Source: Planctobacterium marinum (GTDB taxonomy: Bacteria; Pseudomonadota; Gammaproteobacteria; Enterobacterales; Alteromonadaceae). Taken from it: a stretch of DNA of 64,000 nucleotides. The notes beneath the pieces were generated by a model. It ran no database searches. It had not been told where the DNA came from and saw only the letters and a list, made by a program, of their open reading frames with translations. The first letter of the stretch is position 1, and every line of letters begins with the position of its first letter. The stretch covers positions 1,488,001 to 1,552,000 of the forward strand of contig NZ_AP027272.1 of NCBI RefSeq assembly GCF_036322805.1, in the 5' to 3' direction. Positions 25,848 to 35,317 of the stretch are shown piece after piece. A program made the translations under genes and the position numbers.

Positions 25848-26594
25848 TTAGACACGGCTTGCAATCTTGGTTCCCTGAACAGGGGCATATTTTTGACAAA
25901 GTTTTCTGATGGCGATGGCACCTACAACACCTGGTGCAATCCAGAATATTAAGCGCCATTCACCGGCATTTTCAAAAATGGTCCTACCGCCAAACGCCAG
26001 AAATGCGGTGTATGCACCAATGGCAGTACCCAGTTGGGCGCTAATGTGCTCTCGCAGCCAGGTATTGCCAATGGTTTCGTCGGACAAACAATATTTAATA
26101 TTAGATAGTCCCGTAACCAGGCCCAGCACAGCAAACACCATGGGAAGAGTCATTGACTCTTGCCAACCAAGATAAAAAAGCACAGGACTTGTGGCTGCTA
26201 ACAAGGCATTGCTAAGAATGTGGGACTTTGCACGCAACAGCTTTTTGTTTTGTTTGCTTTTGAGAGTGATTTCACCGTGCCTTAGTCCGCAATAAACCAA
26301 CAGGCTAAGATAGAGAAGTAAGCTGTAAAATACCCTCATGCGCTCAACAAATAGTTGTTCGTTTGCCGGGTTGGATAATCTGTGTCCATGTATCATCATG
26401 GGGTCTATCAGTACTAGCAATGCCATGACTGCACCAGACAAAGACACAAGGTACATGGCGTTGTTGTAGTAGCGCCCAAATCTTCTGTGATTGAGTCGCC
26501 CTTTTTCAACTGTAAGGGGTACCCAGACCAGCAATAAGGCCATGCTACCAACCAGTATGTGTAGATAAAATGTCAAAGTATGAAGGGTTAACAT
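25848..26594 (-). CDS. Multi-pass membrane protein (DUF2306-like)
   Basis: The 248-residue protein has about seven membrane segments. The N-terminal pattern LHILVGSMALLLVWVPL followed by KGRLNHRRFGRYYNNAMYL resembles DUF2306-type heme-protein-like membrane domains in which a His on helix 1 and an HR motif after helix 2 are conserved; the assignment is tentative. The start at 26594 is supported by CGGAGAC six bases upstream; eleven more codons are open before it. It is divergent from the NarL-type kinase gene with ~130 bp between, and may be a target of that system. Confidence 0.7.
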   Translation of the reverse strand: MLTLHTLTFYLHILVGSMALLLVWVPLTVEKGRLNHRRFGRYYNNAMYLVSLSGAVMALLVLIDPMMIHGHRLSNPANEQLFVERMRVFYSLLLYLSLLVYCGLRHGEITLKSKQNKKLLRAKSHILSNALLAATSPVLFYLGWQESMTLPMVFAVLGLVTGLSNIKYCLSDETIGNTWLREHISAQLGTAIGAYTAFLAFGGRTIFENAGEWRLIFWIAPGVVGAIAIRKLCQKYAPVQGTKIASRV

Positions 26595-26726
26595 ATCAGT
26601 CTCCGATGAATTAACGGAGACCATCATAAGATTTATCAGTGCATCGCATCAGTGCCAAAGGTCACGATTTTAGAAAATGACTTTTGGCCTATATCGTTGT
26701 CTGCAATTTCGAGGCAGAATGAGCGT

Positions 26727-27857
26727 ATGAAAGATTTTTTTGAAAAGTTTGGCGCAGTCAGATTGATTGGCCATATCACCATTTTAACTGTTGCCTTGGT
26801 GGCGACTTACCTCACTGTCAAGCAGGAGCCGACTGATTGGCCTCAAGTTATGGTGGCTGCCCTATTGTTTGCGGGCTTTCTTGGAATAGAGTGGATAACT
26901 ACGGAACGGGAAGCACCGTTAGCTGATAACATGTTTTTGCTGGCTGTTGTATTACAGTTGTTGCTACTTTTTGCCTTGTTTTTCACTTTGCCTTATACCT
27001 TTATCGCAATTTTATTGGGAATTTGGTGCGGTAATTTGCTGCACTTTATGAGCCTTGGCAAAGCGGTAGCGGTAACGCCAGTTTTGATGTTTGTTTTCTA
27101 TGGCATCTTCACCTGGCACTGGGACTATAACTATATGGTGATTTCGTCAGCCTTGTATTGGATGCTCTGCTTGTTTACTGTCACCATGGTTAATTCGTGG
27201 ATTCAGGAAACGCTCGCCAAAGAGGCCAGTGAGCAATTAAATCGCGAATTAATGGCTGCCCAAAGTTTGTTGAAGGAGGCCACTCGCCAATCTGAGCGGG
27301 TGAGAATAGCTCGAGATATCCACGATTTGGTGGGGCATCATCTGACTGCATTAACTATTAATTTGCAAGTAGCCATGCACCAAAGCGAAGGGGCTGCCAA
27401 ACAGCAAGTTGAAAAGAGCTATGCTATTGCCAAGTTATTGTTGTCTGACGTGCGGGAGACCGTCACTGAGATACGAGAAAAGTCTAAAATTGAATTGCGT
27501 GATGCCCTGGAAGCGCTAGTTAAAGAAGTGCCCAGATTGAAAGTGAACCTGACCTTAGATGATAATCTGGATATCAATGATGTTGAGCTGGCCGATACCA
27601 TTTTGCGTTGCGTTCAGGAAAGTCTCACCAATACGCTTAAGCACAGTCGTGCTGATCGGTTTGAAATCCATTTATCCAGAGAAAAGAACAGTTTGCAATT
27701 GGCGATGCAAGACAACGGTCAGCCAGATGCTGAGATAAAACCCGGTAATGGGCTGGCAGGTATGAAAGAACGCATAATGGCCTTGGGCGGTAAAATTCAA
27801 TTTAGTGCCACTGAACAGGGGTTTAGTACTGTGGTTAGATTTCAGGGGGCGTTATGA
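26727..27857 (+). CDS. NarL/DesK-type sensor histidine kinase
   Basis: The 376-residue inner-membrane kinase has five or six membrane segments in the first ~150 residues, a coiled linker, a HisKA_3 dimerisation domain (RVRIARDIHDLVGHHLTAL, His in HDLVGH) and a short HATPase (CVQESLTNTLKHSRADRF, DNGQPDAEIKPGNGLAGMKE). The layout matches DesK-like membrane-state sensors and related kinases. The ATG at 26727 is chosen; an upstream GTG at 26652 would add 25 residues with no membrane or domain content. It overlaps the response regulator gene by 4 bp (ATGA), so the pair is translationally coupled. Confidence 0.9.
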   Translation: MKDFFEKFGAVRLIGHITILTVALVATYLTVKQEPTDWPQVMVAALLFAGFLGIEWITTEREAPLADNMFLLAVVLQLLLLFALFFTLPYTFIAILLGIWCGNLLHFMSLGKAVAVTPVLMFVFYGIFTWHWDYNYMVISSALYWMLCLFTVTMVNSWIQETLAKEASEQLNRELMAAQSLLKEATRQSERVRIARDIHDLVGHHLTALTINLQVAMHQSEGAAKQQVEKSYAIAKLLLSDVRETVTEIREKSKIELRDALEALVKEVPRLKVNLTLDDNLDINDVELADTILRCVQESLTNTLKHSRADRFEIHLSREKNSLQLAMQDNGQPDAEIKPGNGLAGMKERIMALGGKIQFSATEQGFSTVVRFQGAL

Positions 27858-28498
27858 GCTTAGGTGTTTTGCTGGTGGATGATCAAACGTTGGTGCGCCA
27901 AGGCATTCACAGTTTGTTAGCTTTATCTGATGAGGTTCAGGTTGTGGCGCAGGCTGAAGATGGCTCTCAGGTTGTTGATAAGGTAAAAGAGCATACACCG
28001 GATGTTATTTTGATGGATATCCGCATGCCAAAAATGAACGGCATTGAAGCGGTGAAAGCCTTGGTGGCAGAAGACATCACCACGCCGGTATTGATGCTGA
28101 CCACTTTCGATGACCACCAGCTCGTGCTGGACGCAATCCAGGCAGGAGCTAAGGGATATTTACTCAAGGATGTTTCGTTGGAGCATTTGGTGTCGGGGAT
28201 TAAAGATGTCGCTGCGGGAAAAACCCTGATTCAGCCTGGCATTACTGAAAAAGTATTACAGGGCCTGCAAGGTATGGAAACGGAATTCGAGAGTTTTGAA
28301 GAGCCGGAGCCATTGACAGAGAAAGAGCAGGAAATTTTGCGCCTGATGGCCGCCGGTTACAGTAATCGAGAGATTTCAGAGGCGATGCACAAATCTCAAG
28401 GTACGGTGAAAAATCAGGTATCCGCCATATTAGCAAAAATGGGGGTGCGAGACCGCACTCGTGCAGTGCTCAAAGCGATTGAGCGGGGTATCATTTAG
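27854..28498 (+). CDS. NarL/FixJ-type response regulator
   Basis: The 214-residue regulator has an intact receiver (LLVDDQTLVRQG, phospho-Asp in VILMDIRMPKMNG, LMLTTFDD, GYLLKD) and a C-terminal LuxR-type helix-turn-helix (LTEKEQEILRLMAAGYSNRE, MHKSQGTVKNQVSAILAKMG). It is paired with the kinase immediately upstream. Its targets are not visible; the divergent membrane-protein gene at 25848 and the ABC exporter at 30939 are nearby candidates by location only. Confidence 0.94.
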   Translation: MSLGVLLVDDQTLVRQGIHSLLALSDEVQVVAQAEDGSQVVDKVKEHTPDVILMDIRMPKMNGIEAVKALVAEDITTPVLMLTTFDDHQLVLDAIQAGAKGYLLKDVSLEHLVSGIKDVAAGKTLIQPGITEKVLQGLQGMETEFESFEEPEPLTEKEQEILRLMAAGYSNREISEAMHKSQGTVKNQVSAILAKMGVRDRTRAVLKAIERGII

Positions 28499-28602
28499 CA
28501 CCATTGGCTTAAGACTAATGGATAATGACACTTGCCTTGCTCTAAACGCTAACTTCCCCTAGCATAGTCGCTTGCGGAAATCTTTGACTAGCGGTACAGG
28601 AC

Positions 28603-30108
28603 TTGGCATTTTTTGATCTGAAAATTCGAATCATCGACCCCTCATTACAAAATCGCAACATGTTCAAAGATATTCTGACCCAAATAGGTCAGCCTGATGT
28701 GTTGTTGCAATCTGACGCAAGGCAACTTTTCAACCGTGATAAATCACTGCCCTGTGACTTGGTGTTCATTAATGCTGATGTCGGATATGGGCTATCTGCG
28801 CCCGATATTATTCGCTTTCTGACGCGAGACCATTTAGTGCCCAACTGGTGTAAATTCGTCATTGTCAGCGAAGATGACAATTACGGACTTTCGGCCCCAA
28901 TTTTCCGTTATTTGCAAACCGAGATTATTCATCTACCGGTTAATTTCCAGACCATGCGCTATCTGATCTATCGCGCCATTACTTCCATAAAACTGTTTAA
29001 GCCGATATTGTCCAGGTTACACAAGTTGGCACCTGCTGAGCTGGTGAAACAAGTAACGGAAATCAAACCAAAATACAAAGACCCTATTGTGGACGATGAA
29101 TTGCTGGTGATGAAGTTGCAATTACTGATGCAAGCAAAACAACCGGAGTTAGCCCTTAAATTAGCTGACAAGATCCGCGACCCAGCGTGCCGCTTTAGAG
29201 AACTGGCCTATATCAACACTGTGACCGGACAGGAAGATGCCATAAGGGAATTGTGCGCAGAGGCGGAACGCAAACAACAGTTTTTGTTTGGACGAGTCTA
29301 TCTGATGACCTATCTGAGTGTATCCGAACGCAATTATCGAAGCGCACTTCGGCACTTTCAGAGATTACCCTCCGAGAAATTGCGTGGCAATGATGCCCAA
29401 ACTTATGCTTTGTTATTGCAGCAAGCCGAAGGATTACAAAAAGCCCTTTCCTTTATCAATGGGCGTTTGAGCCGCGCATCCAGGACTTCCATGCTTTACA
29501 GTAATCTCGTCGCTACCAAAACCAAGTTATATTTCGTTGCATTGGCAACAGGCAATCTGGACGGCCTGTCAAAACCGGATATTTATATGATGATTCAAGA
29601 GCTTGCGGATCATCGGATATGGCAAAAGGGCGAGTTTAAGTATTCAGCTTACGCCCCGTTTCTTGAATTAGGCATGGCGTTACATGAGGGCAAAGCGGTA
29701 GCAGAAGAGCTTTTTGAATTGCTCTATGTACAAATGAAAAAGCTGGATATTTCGCAGCTCAATGTCTTGTTATTCGCGGCCAATAAACTAGAGAAACACA
29801 ACGCTTCCAGAGAAATTCATGAACGCCTGGAGCAATCGATGGCCAAAGTTGAAGTCTCTCCCGAACTTATCTCATTTTTGATATTAAATGATGTGGTTCT
29901 GAGATCCTCAATGACGCCAGAACGACTGAAGTTTCGACTTGAGTATTTGGGCCTAAATCACTGGCAAAGTGGTCGCCATTATCGAGCATTGGTCAGATTT
30001 AAAGACTTGTTGAGCCAATACGATGAGACGCCAGAAACTGAGAAGCAAATGCGCCGCCTGATCAAAGAGTCAGGACTCACTCGATACTGGCGCTACCTGG
30101 CGGTCTGA
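28603..30108 (+). CDS. Degenerate receiver domain fused to a TPR-like helical domain
   Basis: The 501-residue cytoplasmic protein begins with a receiver-like fold (residues 6-125). The key positions are altered: the acidic pair is reduced to IIDPS, the phospho-acceptor column reads LVFIN (Asn 57, with an Asp two residues later), the Thr/Ser is present (VIVSED) and the conserved Lys is Leu in IIHLPVN. Residues ~150-500 are helical repeats of TPR type (LQLLMQAKQPELALKLADKI, RNYRSALRHFQRLPSEKLRG). The start is TTG at 28603; a later ATG would remove the first beta strand. The architecture recalls VieB of Vibrio cholerae, a receiver-TPR protein that inhibits a signalling pathway. Confidence 0.85.
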   Translation: MAFFDLKIRIIDPSLQNRNMFKDILTQIGQPDVLLQSDARQLFNRDKSLPCDLVFINADVGYGLSAPDIIRFLTRDHLVPNWCKFVIVSEDDNYGLSAPIFRYLQTEIIHLPVNFQTMRYLIYRAITSIKLFKPILSRLHKLAPAELVKQVTEIKPKYKDPIVDDELLVMKLQLLMQAKQPELALKLADKIRDPACRFRELAYINTVTGQEDAIRELCAEAERKQQFLFGRVYLMTYLSVSERNYRSALRHFQRLPSEKLRGNDAQTYALLLQQAEGLQKALSFINGRLSRASRTSMLYSNLVATKTKLYFVALATGNLDGLSKPDIYMMIQELADHRIWQKGEFKYSAYAPFLELGMALHEGKAVAEELFELLYVQMKKLDISQLNVLLFAANKLEKHNASREIHERLEQSMAKVEVSPELISFLILNDVVLRSSMTPERLKFRLEYLGLNHWQSGRHYRALVRFKDLLSQYDETPETEKQMRRLIKESGLTRYWRYLAV

Positions 30109-30127
30109 GGGTTAAACCATACCCCAA

Positions 30128-30856
30128 TTAAATGTCACCAAATCCGGCTTGTAAGATGGCAAGTGCCGCTAACGCCGCCGTTTCAGTGCGCAGAATTCTT
30201 GGACCCATTAGTACTTCTTCGTAACCGAATTCTCGAGCTTGATAGATCTCAGCATCCGACAATCCGCCCTCGGGTCCGATTAACAGCCTAACACCCTCAG
30301 TGGGCAGGCGCAGTTGATTGAGTCGTTGACTGGCTTGTGGGTGCAACATCAAGCGCAACTGATTTGTGGATTGTTGTACCCAAGTCTGAAAGCTAACGGG
30401 TTGGTGTAAAGTGGGTAAGGTGTTGCGACCACTTTGCTCGCAGGCTGAAATGATAATTTTCTGCCAGTGCTGAATCTTCTTTTGCCAGCGTTCTTCGCTG
30501 AGTTTCACCGGGCAGCGTTCGGTAATGATAGGGGTGATGTCGGTAACACCTAGTTCCACCGATTTTTGCATCACTAAATCCATACGCTCGCCTTTGGATA
30601 CACCTTGCGCAAGGTGCGTGCTCAGCGGCGACTCTACACAGATCCCTAGCTTGGCTGATACAGCTACTGTTGTGGCTCTTTTGCTGGTTTCCACAATTTC
30701 GCCACTGTATTCGTTGCCATCGCCATTGAACATGACTATCGGGTGTCCCGGCTTGAGGCGCAAAACGGTGCTAATGTGAATTGCTGAATCTTTTGGTAAC
30801 GCAATTTGAGTGTCGGTTTGTAAAGTGTCGGGGTAATATATTCTGGGTATACGCAT
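30128..30856 (-). CDS. rsmE: 16S rRNA m3U1498 methyltransferase
   Basis: RsmE methylates N3 of U1498 in 16S rRNA. The 242-residue protein begins with the PUA-like domain (MRIPRIYYPDTLQTD) and has the SPOUT knot with the diagnostic VRLLIGPEGGLSDAEIYQA and MGPRILRTETAALAALAILQ. Length equals E. coli RsmE. It is convergent with the receiver-TPR gene and divergent from the ABC exporter genes. Its position between metK and gshB matches the E. coli order. Confidence 0.97.
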   Translation of the reverse strand: MRIPRIYYPDTLQTDTQIALPKDSAIHISTVLRLKPGHPIVMFNGDGNEYSGEIVETSKRATTVAVSAKLGICVESPLSTHLAQGVSKGERMDLVMQKSVELGVTDITPIITERCPVKLSEERWQKKIQHWQKIIISACEQSGRNTLPTLHQPVSFQTWVQQSTNQLRLMLHPQASQRLNQLRLPTEGVRLLIGPEGGLSDAEIYQAREFGYEEVLMGPRILRTETAALAALAILQAGFGDI

Positions 30857-30938
30857 GTAAATCTGGAATGGCTGTTTTGGCTAGTTTATTGAATTTACCC
30901 CTGCAGATAAATGCTTATCTTTAAAAAGGAGTTGTTGA

Positions 30939-31826
30939 GTGTCGACAATAATCGAAGTTAACAATTTGACGAAATCCTTCAAAGGTATAAAAGCCGTGGA
31001 TGGGATTTCTTTTACTGTTAAAAGAGGCCAATGCTTTGGATTATTGGGTCCAAATGGGGCAGGGAAATCCACCACGATTGAAATGATGGAAGGTATCAGT
31101 GCCCCCGATTCCGGTGAGATATTGTTTGAAGGCCAGCCTTTAAACCGGGAATCATTAAAGCGTATCGGTATTCAATTTCAAAACACTGCATTGCAGGATT
31201 ATTTAACTACCCGTGAGACGGTGCGTCTGTTTCGCAGCTTTTATGAGCAAGGACTGGATGAGCAGGAGATCATTGCTTTGTGCCAGTTACAGGATTTTTT
31301 GCATCAAGATCACCGAAAACTATCAGGTGGTCAGCGGCAAAGACTGTTGTTGGGTCTGGCGTTGGTAAACGATCCAGATATTCTGTTCCTGGACGAGCCA
31401 ACCACCGGACTCGACCCACATGCCAGAAGAAATTTTTGGGACCTGATCAGAACCATTAAAAGCAAAGGAAAAACGGTAGTTTTAACCACTCATTACATGG
31501 ATGAAGCCGAATTCTTGTGTGACCATATCGAACTGATGGATAAAGGCAAAATCATCGAAAGAGGGCATCCAGGTGTGTTATTGCAGCGGCATTTTTCCGG
31601 GGCATTAATTCGCATCCCGATGCAGCCGCTAACGGAGGAGGTGCAGACTCAGTTACAGCCTAAAGAAAATCATGAATTCTGGGATATCAATACTCACAAT
31701 GTCGAACAGGCACTGGCTTTGCTGGTGCAATCTCACGTTTCACTTGAGGGCTTACATGTCAAATCTGCCAATCTGGATGACTTGTTTTTAAAGCTCACCG
31801 GACAACAACTAGGAGAAGGCGCATGA
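30939..31826 (+). CDS. ABC transporter ATP-binding protein (ABC-2 type)
   Basis: The 295-residue ATPase has Walker A GPNGAGKSTT (about residues 38-47), signature LSGGQRQRLLLGLALV, Walker B DILFLDEPTTGLDP and switch His in VVLTTHYMDEAEF. It belongs to the DrrA/CcmA-like group that pairs with ABC-2 permeases for drug, antibiotic or polysaccharide export. The start is GTG at 30939 with AAAAGGAG upstream. It overlaps the permease gene by 4 bp (ATGA). Confidence 0.93.
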   Translation: MSTIIEVNNLTKSFKGIKAVDGISFTVKRGQCFGLLGPNGAGKSTTIEMMEGISAPDSGEILFEGQPLNRESLKRIGIQFQNTALQDYLTTRETVRLFRSFYEQGLDEQEIIALCQLQDFLHQDHRKLSGGQRQRLLLGLALVNDPDILFLDEPTTGLDPHARRNFWDLIRTIKSKGKTVVLTTHYMDEAEFLCDHIELMDKGKIIERGHPGVLLQRHFSGALIRIPMQPLTEEVQTQLQPKENHEFWDINTHNVEQALALLVQSHVSLEGLHVKSANLDDLFLKLTGQQLGEGA

Positions 31827-32866
31827 GCAACAAAATAACTGCCATGTGGACGCGTTTTTATGCTTTGTTCAAGGCGCGCAATCTGGAGTTTTTTCGAGAT
31901 AAGTCTTCTCTTAGCTGGAATATCGCGTTTCCGGTGCTCATCCTGGTGGGCTTTTCTTTTATTTTCAACGACCAAGATAACTACCAATTCAAGGTGGGGG
32001 TATTACAGCAAGATACCTCCTTGGTGTCGCAAGCGCAGAGCGAGGCGTTTCTGCAACTCAAACACATTGAATTTGTTCCCTATACTGAAACTGCGCAAGC
32101 TATTGAAAGTGTACGCAAACACAAAATTGACTTATTTGTGGCACCTCAGCAGAAACGCTATTGGGTAAATGAGACATCTCCAAAGGGATACACGGTAGAG
32201 CAATTGCTACTGGGAAATAGTGTCGGTTATGAACGACTGACTATTGAAGGTCGAGCCATTCGTTACCTGGACTGGGTGGTGCCAGGTATATTAGGCATGA
32301 ATATGATGTTCAGCTGTTTGTTTGGTGTGGGGTACGTAATTGTGCGGTACCGCAAAGCGTCCGTGCTGAAGCGCCTGAAAGCCACACCATTGAAACCCAT
32401 TGAATTTATTCTGGCTCAGGTGATCTCAAGGCTATTCATTGTGGTTTGTATGTCCGCTGGTGTGTTCCTGGCTACAGACTGGATGTTTGATTTTTACATG
32501 TTGGGTTCAATGTTTGATTTGCTGGTGATTGCCATATTGGGCGCCCTTTGTATGATTTCATTGGGCTTGCTGGTGGCGAGTCGCAGTCGCAGTGAAGAAC
32601 TCACCGGTGGATTATTAAATCTGGTCACCTGGCCCATGATGATTTTATCTGGTGTCTGGTTTTCGTTAGAAGGTGCGCCCCAGTGGCTGCAATCTATCGC
32701 ACAGTTACTACCTCTTACACATATAGTGGATGGTGCGCGCAGCATTATGACGGACGGTACCCGTTTATGGGAGTTACACACCTCGCTTGTGAGTTTGTTG
32801 CTGATGACTGCGGTGTTTTTGTGTTTAAGTGCCTTATTGTTTAGATGGGAAGGGGACGGGCGTTAG
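31823..32866 (+). CDS. ABC-2 type transporter permease
   Basis: The 347-residue permease has an N-terminal membrane segment (SLSWNIAFPVLILVGFSFIF), a ~130-residue periplasmic domain and five further membrane segments, ending with the typical ABC-2 pattern WPMMILSGVWFSLEGAPQWL and QLLPLTHIVDGAR. It forms an exporter with the ATPase encoded just upstream. The transported substrate is not evident. The stop codon lies inside the downstream hairpin at 32855-32872. Confidence 0.92.
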   Translation: MSNKITAMWTRFYALFKARNLEFFRDKSSLSWNIAFPVLILVGFSFIFNDQDNYQFKVGVLQQDTSLVSQAQSEAFLQLKHIEFVPYTETAQAIESVRKHKIDLFVAPQQKRYWVNETSPKGYTVEQLLLGNSVGYERLTIEGRAIRYLDWVVPGILGMNMMFSCLFGVGYVIVRYRKASVLKRLKATPLKPIEFILAQVISRLFIVVCMSAGVFLATDWMFDFYMLGSMFDLLVIAILGALCMISLGLLVASRSRSEELTGGLLNLVTWPMMILSGVWFSLEGAPQWLQSIAQLLPLTHIVDGARSIMTDGTRLWELHTSLVSLLLMTAVFLCLSALLFRWEGDGR

Positions 32867-32872
32867 CCCGTC
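32855..32872. terminator. Hairpin between convergent ABC permease and M48 genes
   Basis: GACGGGC-GTTA-GCCCGTC, a seven-bp perfect stem with a four-base loop that contains part of the permease stop codon. No T run follows on either strand. It separates two convergent genes and could terminate or stabilise both transcripts. Confidence 0.5.
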
Positions 32873-32880
32873 TCAAGACA

Positions 32881-33681
32881 TTAGCTGACCGGACAGTTGG
32901 CCTTTTCGGGTGCCAGTTTGTATAACACTTCAGCATTAGCCATATTTTGCTGCAGTTGTTTGATACGGGTAGTGGGGGCAGGGTGAGTAGATAAAAACTC
33001 CATCGGGCGTTCACCGCCTGAAGCCTTATCCATATTTTCCCAGAGTTTCACTGATTCGCTGGGTTTAAAACCGGCTTTAGCCATTAAATCTAAACCGATA
33101 TAGTCGGCTTCAGATTCATGGGTGCGGCTAAATGGCAATTGCAGCCCCACTTGCACGCCTAAACCTATCGCTGCCATGATTTCCTGGTTATAAGCCACTT
33201 GATTGTTGGAGAGTAACTGATTCGTCACTTCCATACCCACACCCACTAAGGTGCTTTGGGACATTCTCTCGTTACCGTGCTCTGCGATAACATGGCCTAC
33301 TTCGTGTCCGATGATTGCCGCCAGTTGATGTTGATTTTTGGCTACTTTGAGTATGCCGGTGTAAATACCAATTTTACCGCCGGGCAGGGCAAATGCATTG
33401 ATTTGCTCATCTTCGAAAACCACTACTTCCCATTCGCCGGGGAAGGTCTCTTCAGGAACCTGCGCAATAATTTTATCAGCGACACAATTAACATAATTGT
33501 TTTGCACAGGCTCTTTGGCGATTTTGGCATCTGCTTTAAGGGTGGCAAATGCCTGGTTTCCCATTTGATTTAATTGCGCAGAGGAATACAGCTTAATCGT
33601 GTTGCGACCGGTAGGGGACTTGGCACAAGAAAGCAGAACACTGCTGATGAGGATGGCTGCTGCGAGTTTTTTAAAGGACAT
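32881..33681 (-). CDS. M48 family zinc metallopeptidase, lipoprotein
   Basis: The 266-residue protein is a periplasmic lipoprotein (LLSC, Cys 19) with the M48 zinc motif HEVGH at residues 126-130 and the third ligand Glu at 191 in THESEADYIGLD. It is the compact form of the family (LoiP/YcaL-like), which takes part in envelope protein quality control. The ATG at 33681 follows CGGAGCC; ten further codons are open upstream. It is downstream of metK on the same strand, separated by a terminator. Confidence 0.94.
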   Translation of the reverse strand: MSFKKLAAAILISSVLLSCAKSPTGRNTIKLYSSAQLNQMGNQAFATLKADAKIAKEPVQNNYVNCVADKIIAQVPEETFPGEWEVVVFEDEQINAFALPGGKIGIYTGILKVAKNQHQLAAIIGHEVGHVIAEHGNERMSQSTLVGVGMEVTNQLLSNNQVAYNQEIMAAIGLGVQVGLQLPFSRTHESEADYIGLDLMAKAGFKPSESVKLWENMDKASGGERPMEFLSTHPAPTTRIKQLQQNMANAEVLYKLAPEKANCPVS

Positions 33682-33733
33682 AAATTGGCTCCGTGCACAT
33701 TGATAATCCAATTATAACCACAGTCGTCAAATA

Positions 33734-33760
33734 AAAAAGGCTCCGTTGTGGAGCCTTTTA
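33734..33760 (-). terminator. Rho-independent terminator of metK
   Basis: AAGGCTCC-GTTGT-GGAGCCTT with A/T runs on both sides, 15-20 bp after the metK stop. It should work in both directions. Confidence 0.9.
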
Positions 33761-33774
33761 AATACTATTTCATT

Positions 33775-34926
33775 TTACAGACCTGCGGCACTGCGCAACT
33801 CTTCTGCTTTGTCGGTAGCCTCCCATGGGAAGCTATCTCTACCAAAGTGACCATAAGCGGCTGTCGCTTGATAAATAGGCTGCTCCAGGTCCAGCATTTT
33901 AATTAAGCCGTAAGGGCGCAAATCAAAATGCGCTTTTATCAAGTCGGTGAGCTTATCATCGGCAATTTTACCAGTACCAAAGGTATCAATGCTGATAGAA
34001 GTAGGTTCAGCGACACCGATGGCGTAGGAAACCTGAATCTCACATTTATCGGCAAGGCCTGCAGCAACGATATTTTTAGCGACATATCGACCCGCATAAG
34101 CTGCAGAGCGGTCTACCTTAGATGGATCTTTACCAGAGAAGGCACCACCTCCATGGCGGGCCATGCCACCGTATGTATCCACAATGATTTTACGGCCTGT
34201 TAAGCCACAATCGCCCATCGGTCCGCCGATCACGAATCGGCCGGTAGGGTTGATAAAATATTTGGTGTCAGCGTTCAGCCACTCAGCCGGTAAAACTGGC
34301 TTGATGATTTCTTCCATCACCGCTTCTTGCAAGTCTTTCAGGTTTACGGCTTCGCTGTGCTGAGTAGACAATACTACAGCATCGATGCCCACAGGCTTAC
34401 CGTTTTCATAAGCAAAAGTCACCTGACTCTTAGCATCCGGGCGCAACCATGGAAGGACTTTGTTTTTACGCACTTCTGATTGCTTTTTCACCAGACGGTG
34501 TGCGTAAGTGATAGGGGCAGGCATCAAAACATCGGTTTCATTACTGGCATAGCCAAACATCAAACCCTGGTCACCGGCACCTTGGTCTTCTGGTCGCGTA
34601 CGGTCAACACCCTGGTTGATATCGGGAGATTGTTTGCCGATGGTATTCATTACGGCGCAGCTATCGGCGTCAAAGCCCATATCTGAGTGAATATAACCAA
34701 TTTCGCGCACTGTTTTACGAGTGAGTTCTTCGATGTCTACCCATGCTGATGTGGTGACTTCGCCACCTACCATGACCATACCGGTTTTTACGTAGGTTTC
34801 ACACGCCACTCGGGCTTTGGGATCTTGTTTTATTATCGCATCCAACACCGCGTCTGAAATTTGATCCGCGATCTTATCCGGATGACCTTCAGAGACGGAC
34901 TCTGAGGTGAAAAGGTGTCTGGTCAT
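33775..34926 (-). CDS. metK: S-adenosylmethionine synthetase
   Basis: MetK makes S-adenosylmethionine from methionine and ATP. The 383-residue protein shows [32 protein letters not shown] and the phosphate loop [19 protein letters not shown], all diagnostic, and has the E. coli length. It is transcribed away from tkt. The leader holds a MetJ-type operator at 35015-35030, so repression by MetJ with S-adenosylmethionine as co-repressor is expected. GAATCCC precedes the ATG, a weak site. Confidence 0.98.
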   Translation of the reverse strand: MTRHLFTSESVSEGHPDKIADQISDAVLDAIIKQDPKARVACETYVKTGMVMVGGEVTTSAWVDIEELTRKTVREIGYIHSDMGFDADSCAVMNTIGKQSPDINQGVDRTRPEDQGAGDQGLMFGYASNETDVLMPAPITYAHRLVKKQSEVRKNKVLPWLRPDAKSQVTFAYENGKPVGIDAVVLSTQHSEAVNLKDLQEAVMEEIIKPVLPAEWLNADTKYFINPTGRFVIGGPMGDCGLTGRKIIVDTYGGMARHGGGAFSGKDPSKVDRSAAYAGRYVAKNIVAAGLADKCEIQVSYAIGVAEPTSISIDTFGTGKIADDKLTDLIKAHFDLRPYGLIKMLDLEQPIYQATAAYGHFGRDSFPWEATDKAEELRSAAGL

Positions 34927-35317
34927 AGGGATTCCTGATTCTGTCGTTAATGTTTCTATCTATGAACGTTGCATAGTGTAATGGAAAATGAGAAAAAAGC
35001 TATTATTTACTTCTAGACGTCTAAATGTCTATATTTAAGGTTCTGATTTTCATAGTATTATTTCTTTTAAAAGTTTTTCTTTCCTCTTTTTTGGCAAAAA
35101 AGTAATGAAAATCTGAGTACGTTCAATCTCATTGTTTAGCCCATTTTTTTCTTTAGACTAGACTCTCCGTCGTATTTATCTCCCGAACTAGAAATAAAAG
35201 TAATATGGAAAACGGAATTGATTGGGGAATATGATTGCATCACACAAGCGCCTAAGCCAGAATATGCATCCGAAACCGCTGTGTAAGCGGTACTATACCT
35301 TGCAAACAGGAGTAACA
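34927..35317. promoter_or_regulatory. metK-tkt divergent regulatory region
   Basis: This ~390-bp gap is strongly A+T-rich between 34981 and 35160. On the metK side it holds the MetJ boxes (separate entry) overlapping a likely promoter. CTTTTTT-GGC-AAAAAAG forms an A/T hairpin near 35087-35103. On the tkt side, ACCGCT-GTGTA-AGCGGT (35275-35291) forms a small hairpin ending 26 bases before the tkt start, with ACAGGAG as the tkt ribosome binding site. No gene is seen. Confidence 0.6.
35015..35030 (-). promoter_or_regulatory. MetJ operator (met boxes) upstream of metK
   Basis: AGACGTCT AAATGTCT are two adjacent eight-base boxes; the first is identical to the MetJ consensus AGACGTCT, the second matches at five of eight. 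A third, weaker box (TTACTTCT) may extend it to the left. On the minus strand TAGACA (-35) and TAAATA (-10), 16 bases apart, overlap the boxes, which fits repression by occlusion. MetJ itself is not in the window. Confidence 0.85.

Noticed and set aside
35087-35103. CTTTTTT-GGC-AAAAAAG as a terminator between metK and tkt
   Set aside because: The stem is only A/T pairs and lies upstream of both genes, where no transcript needs to end.
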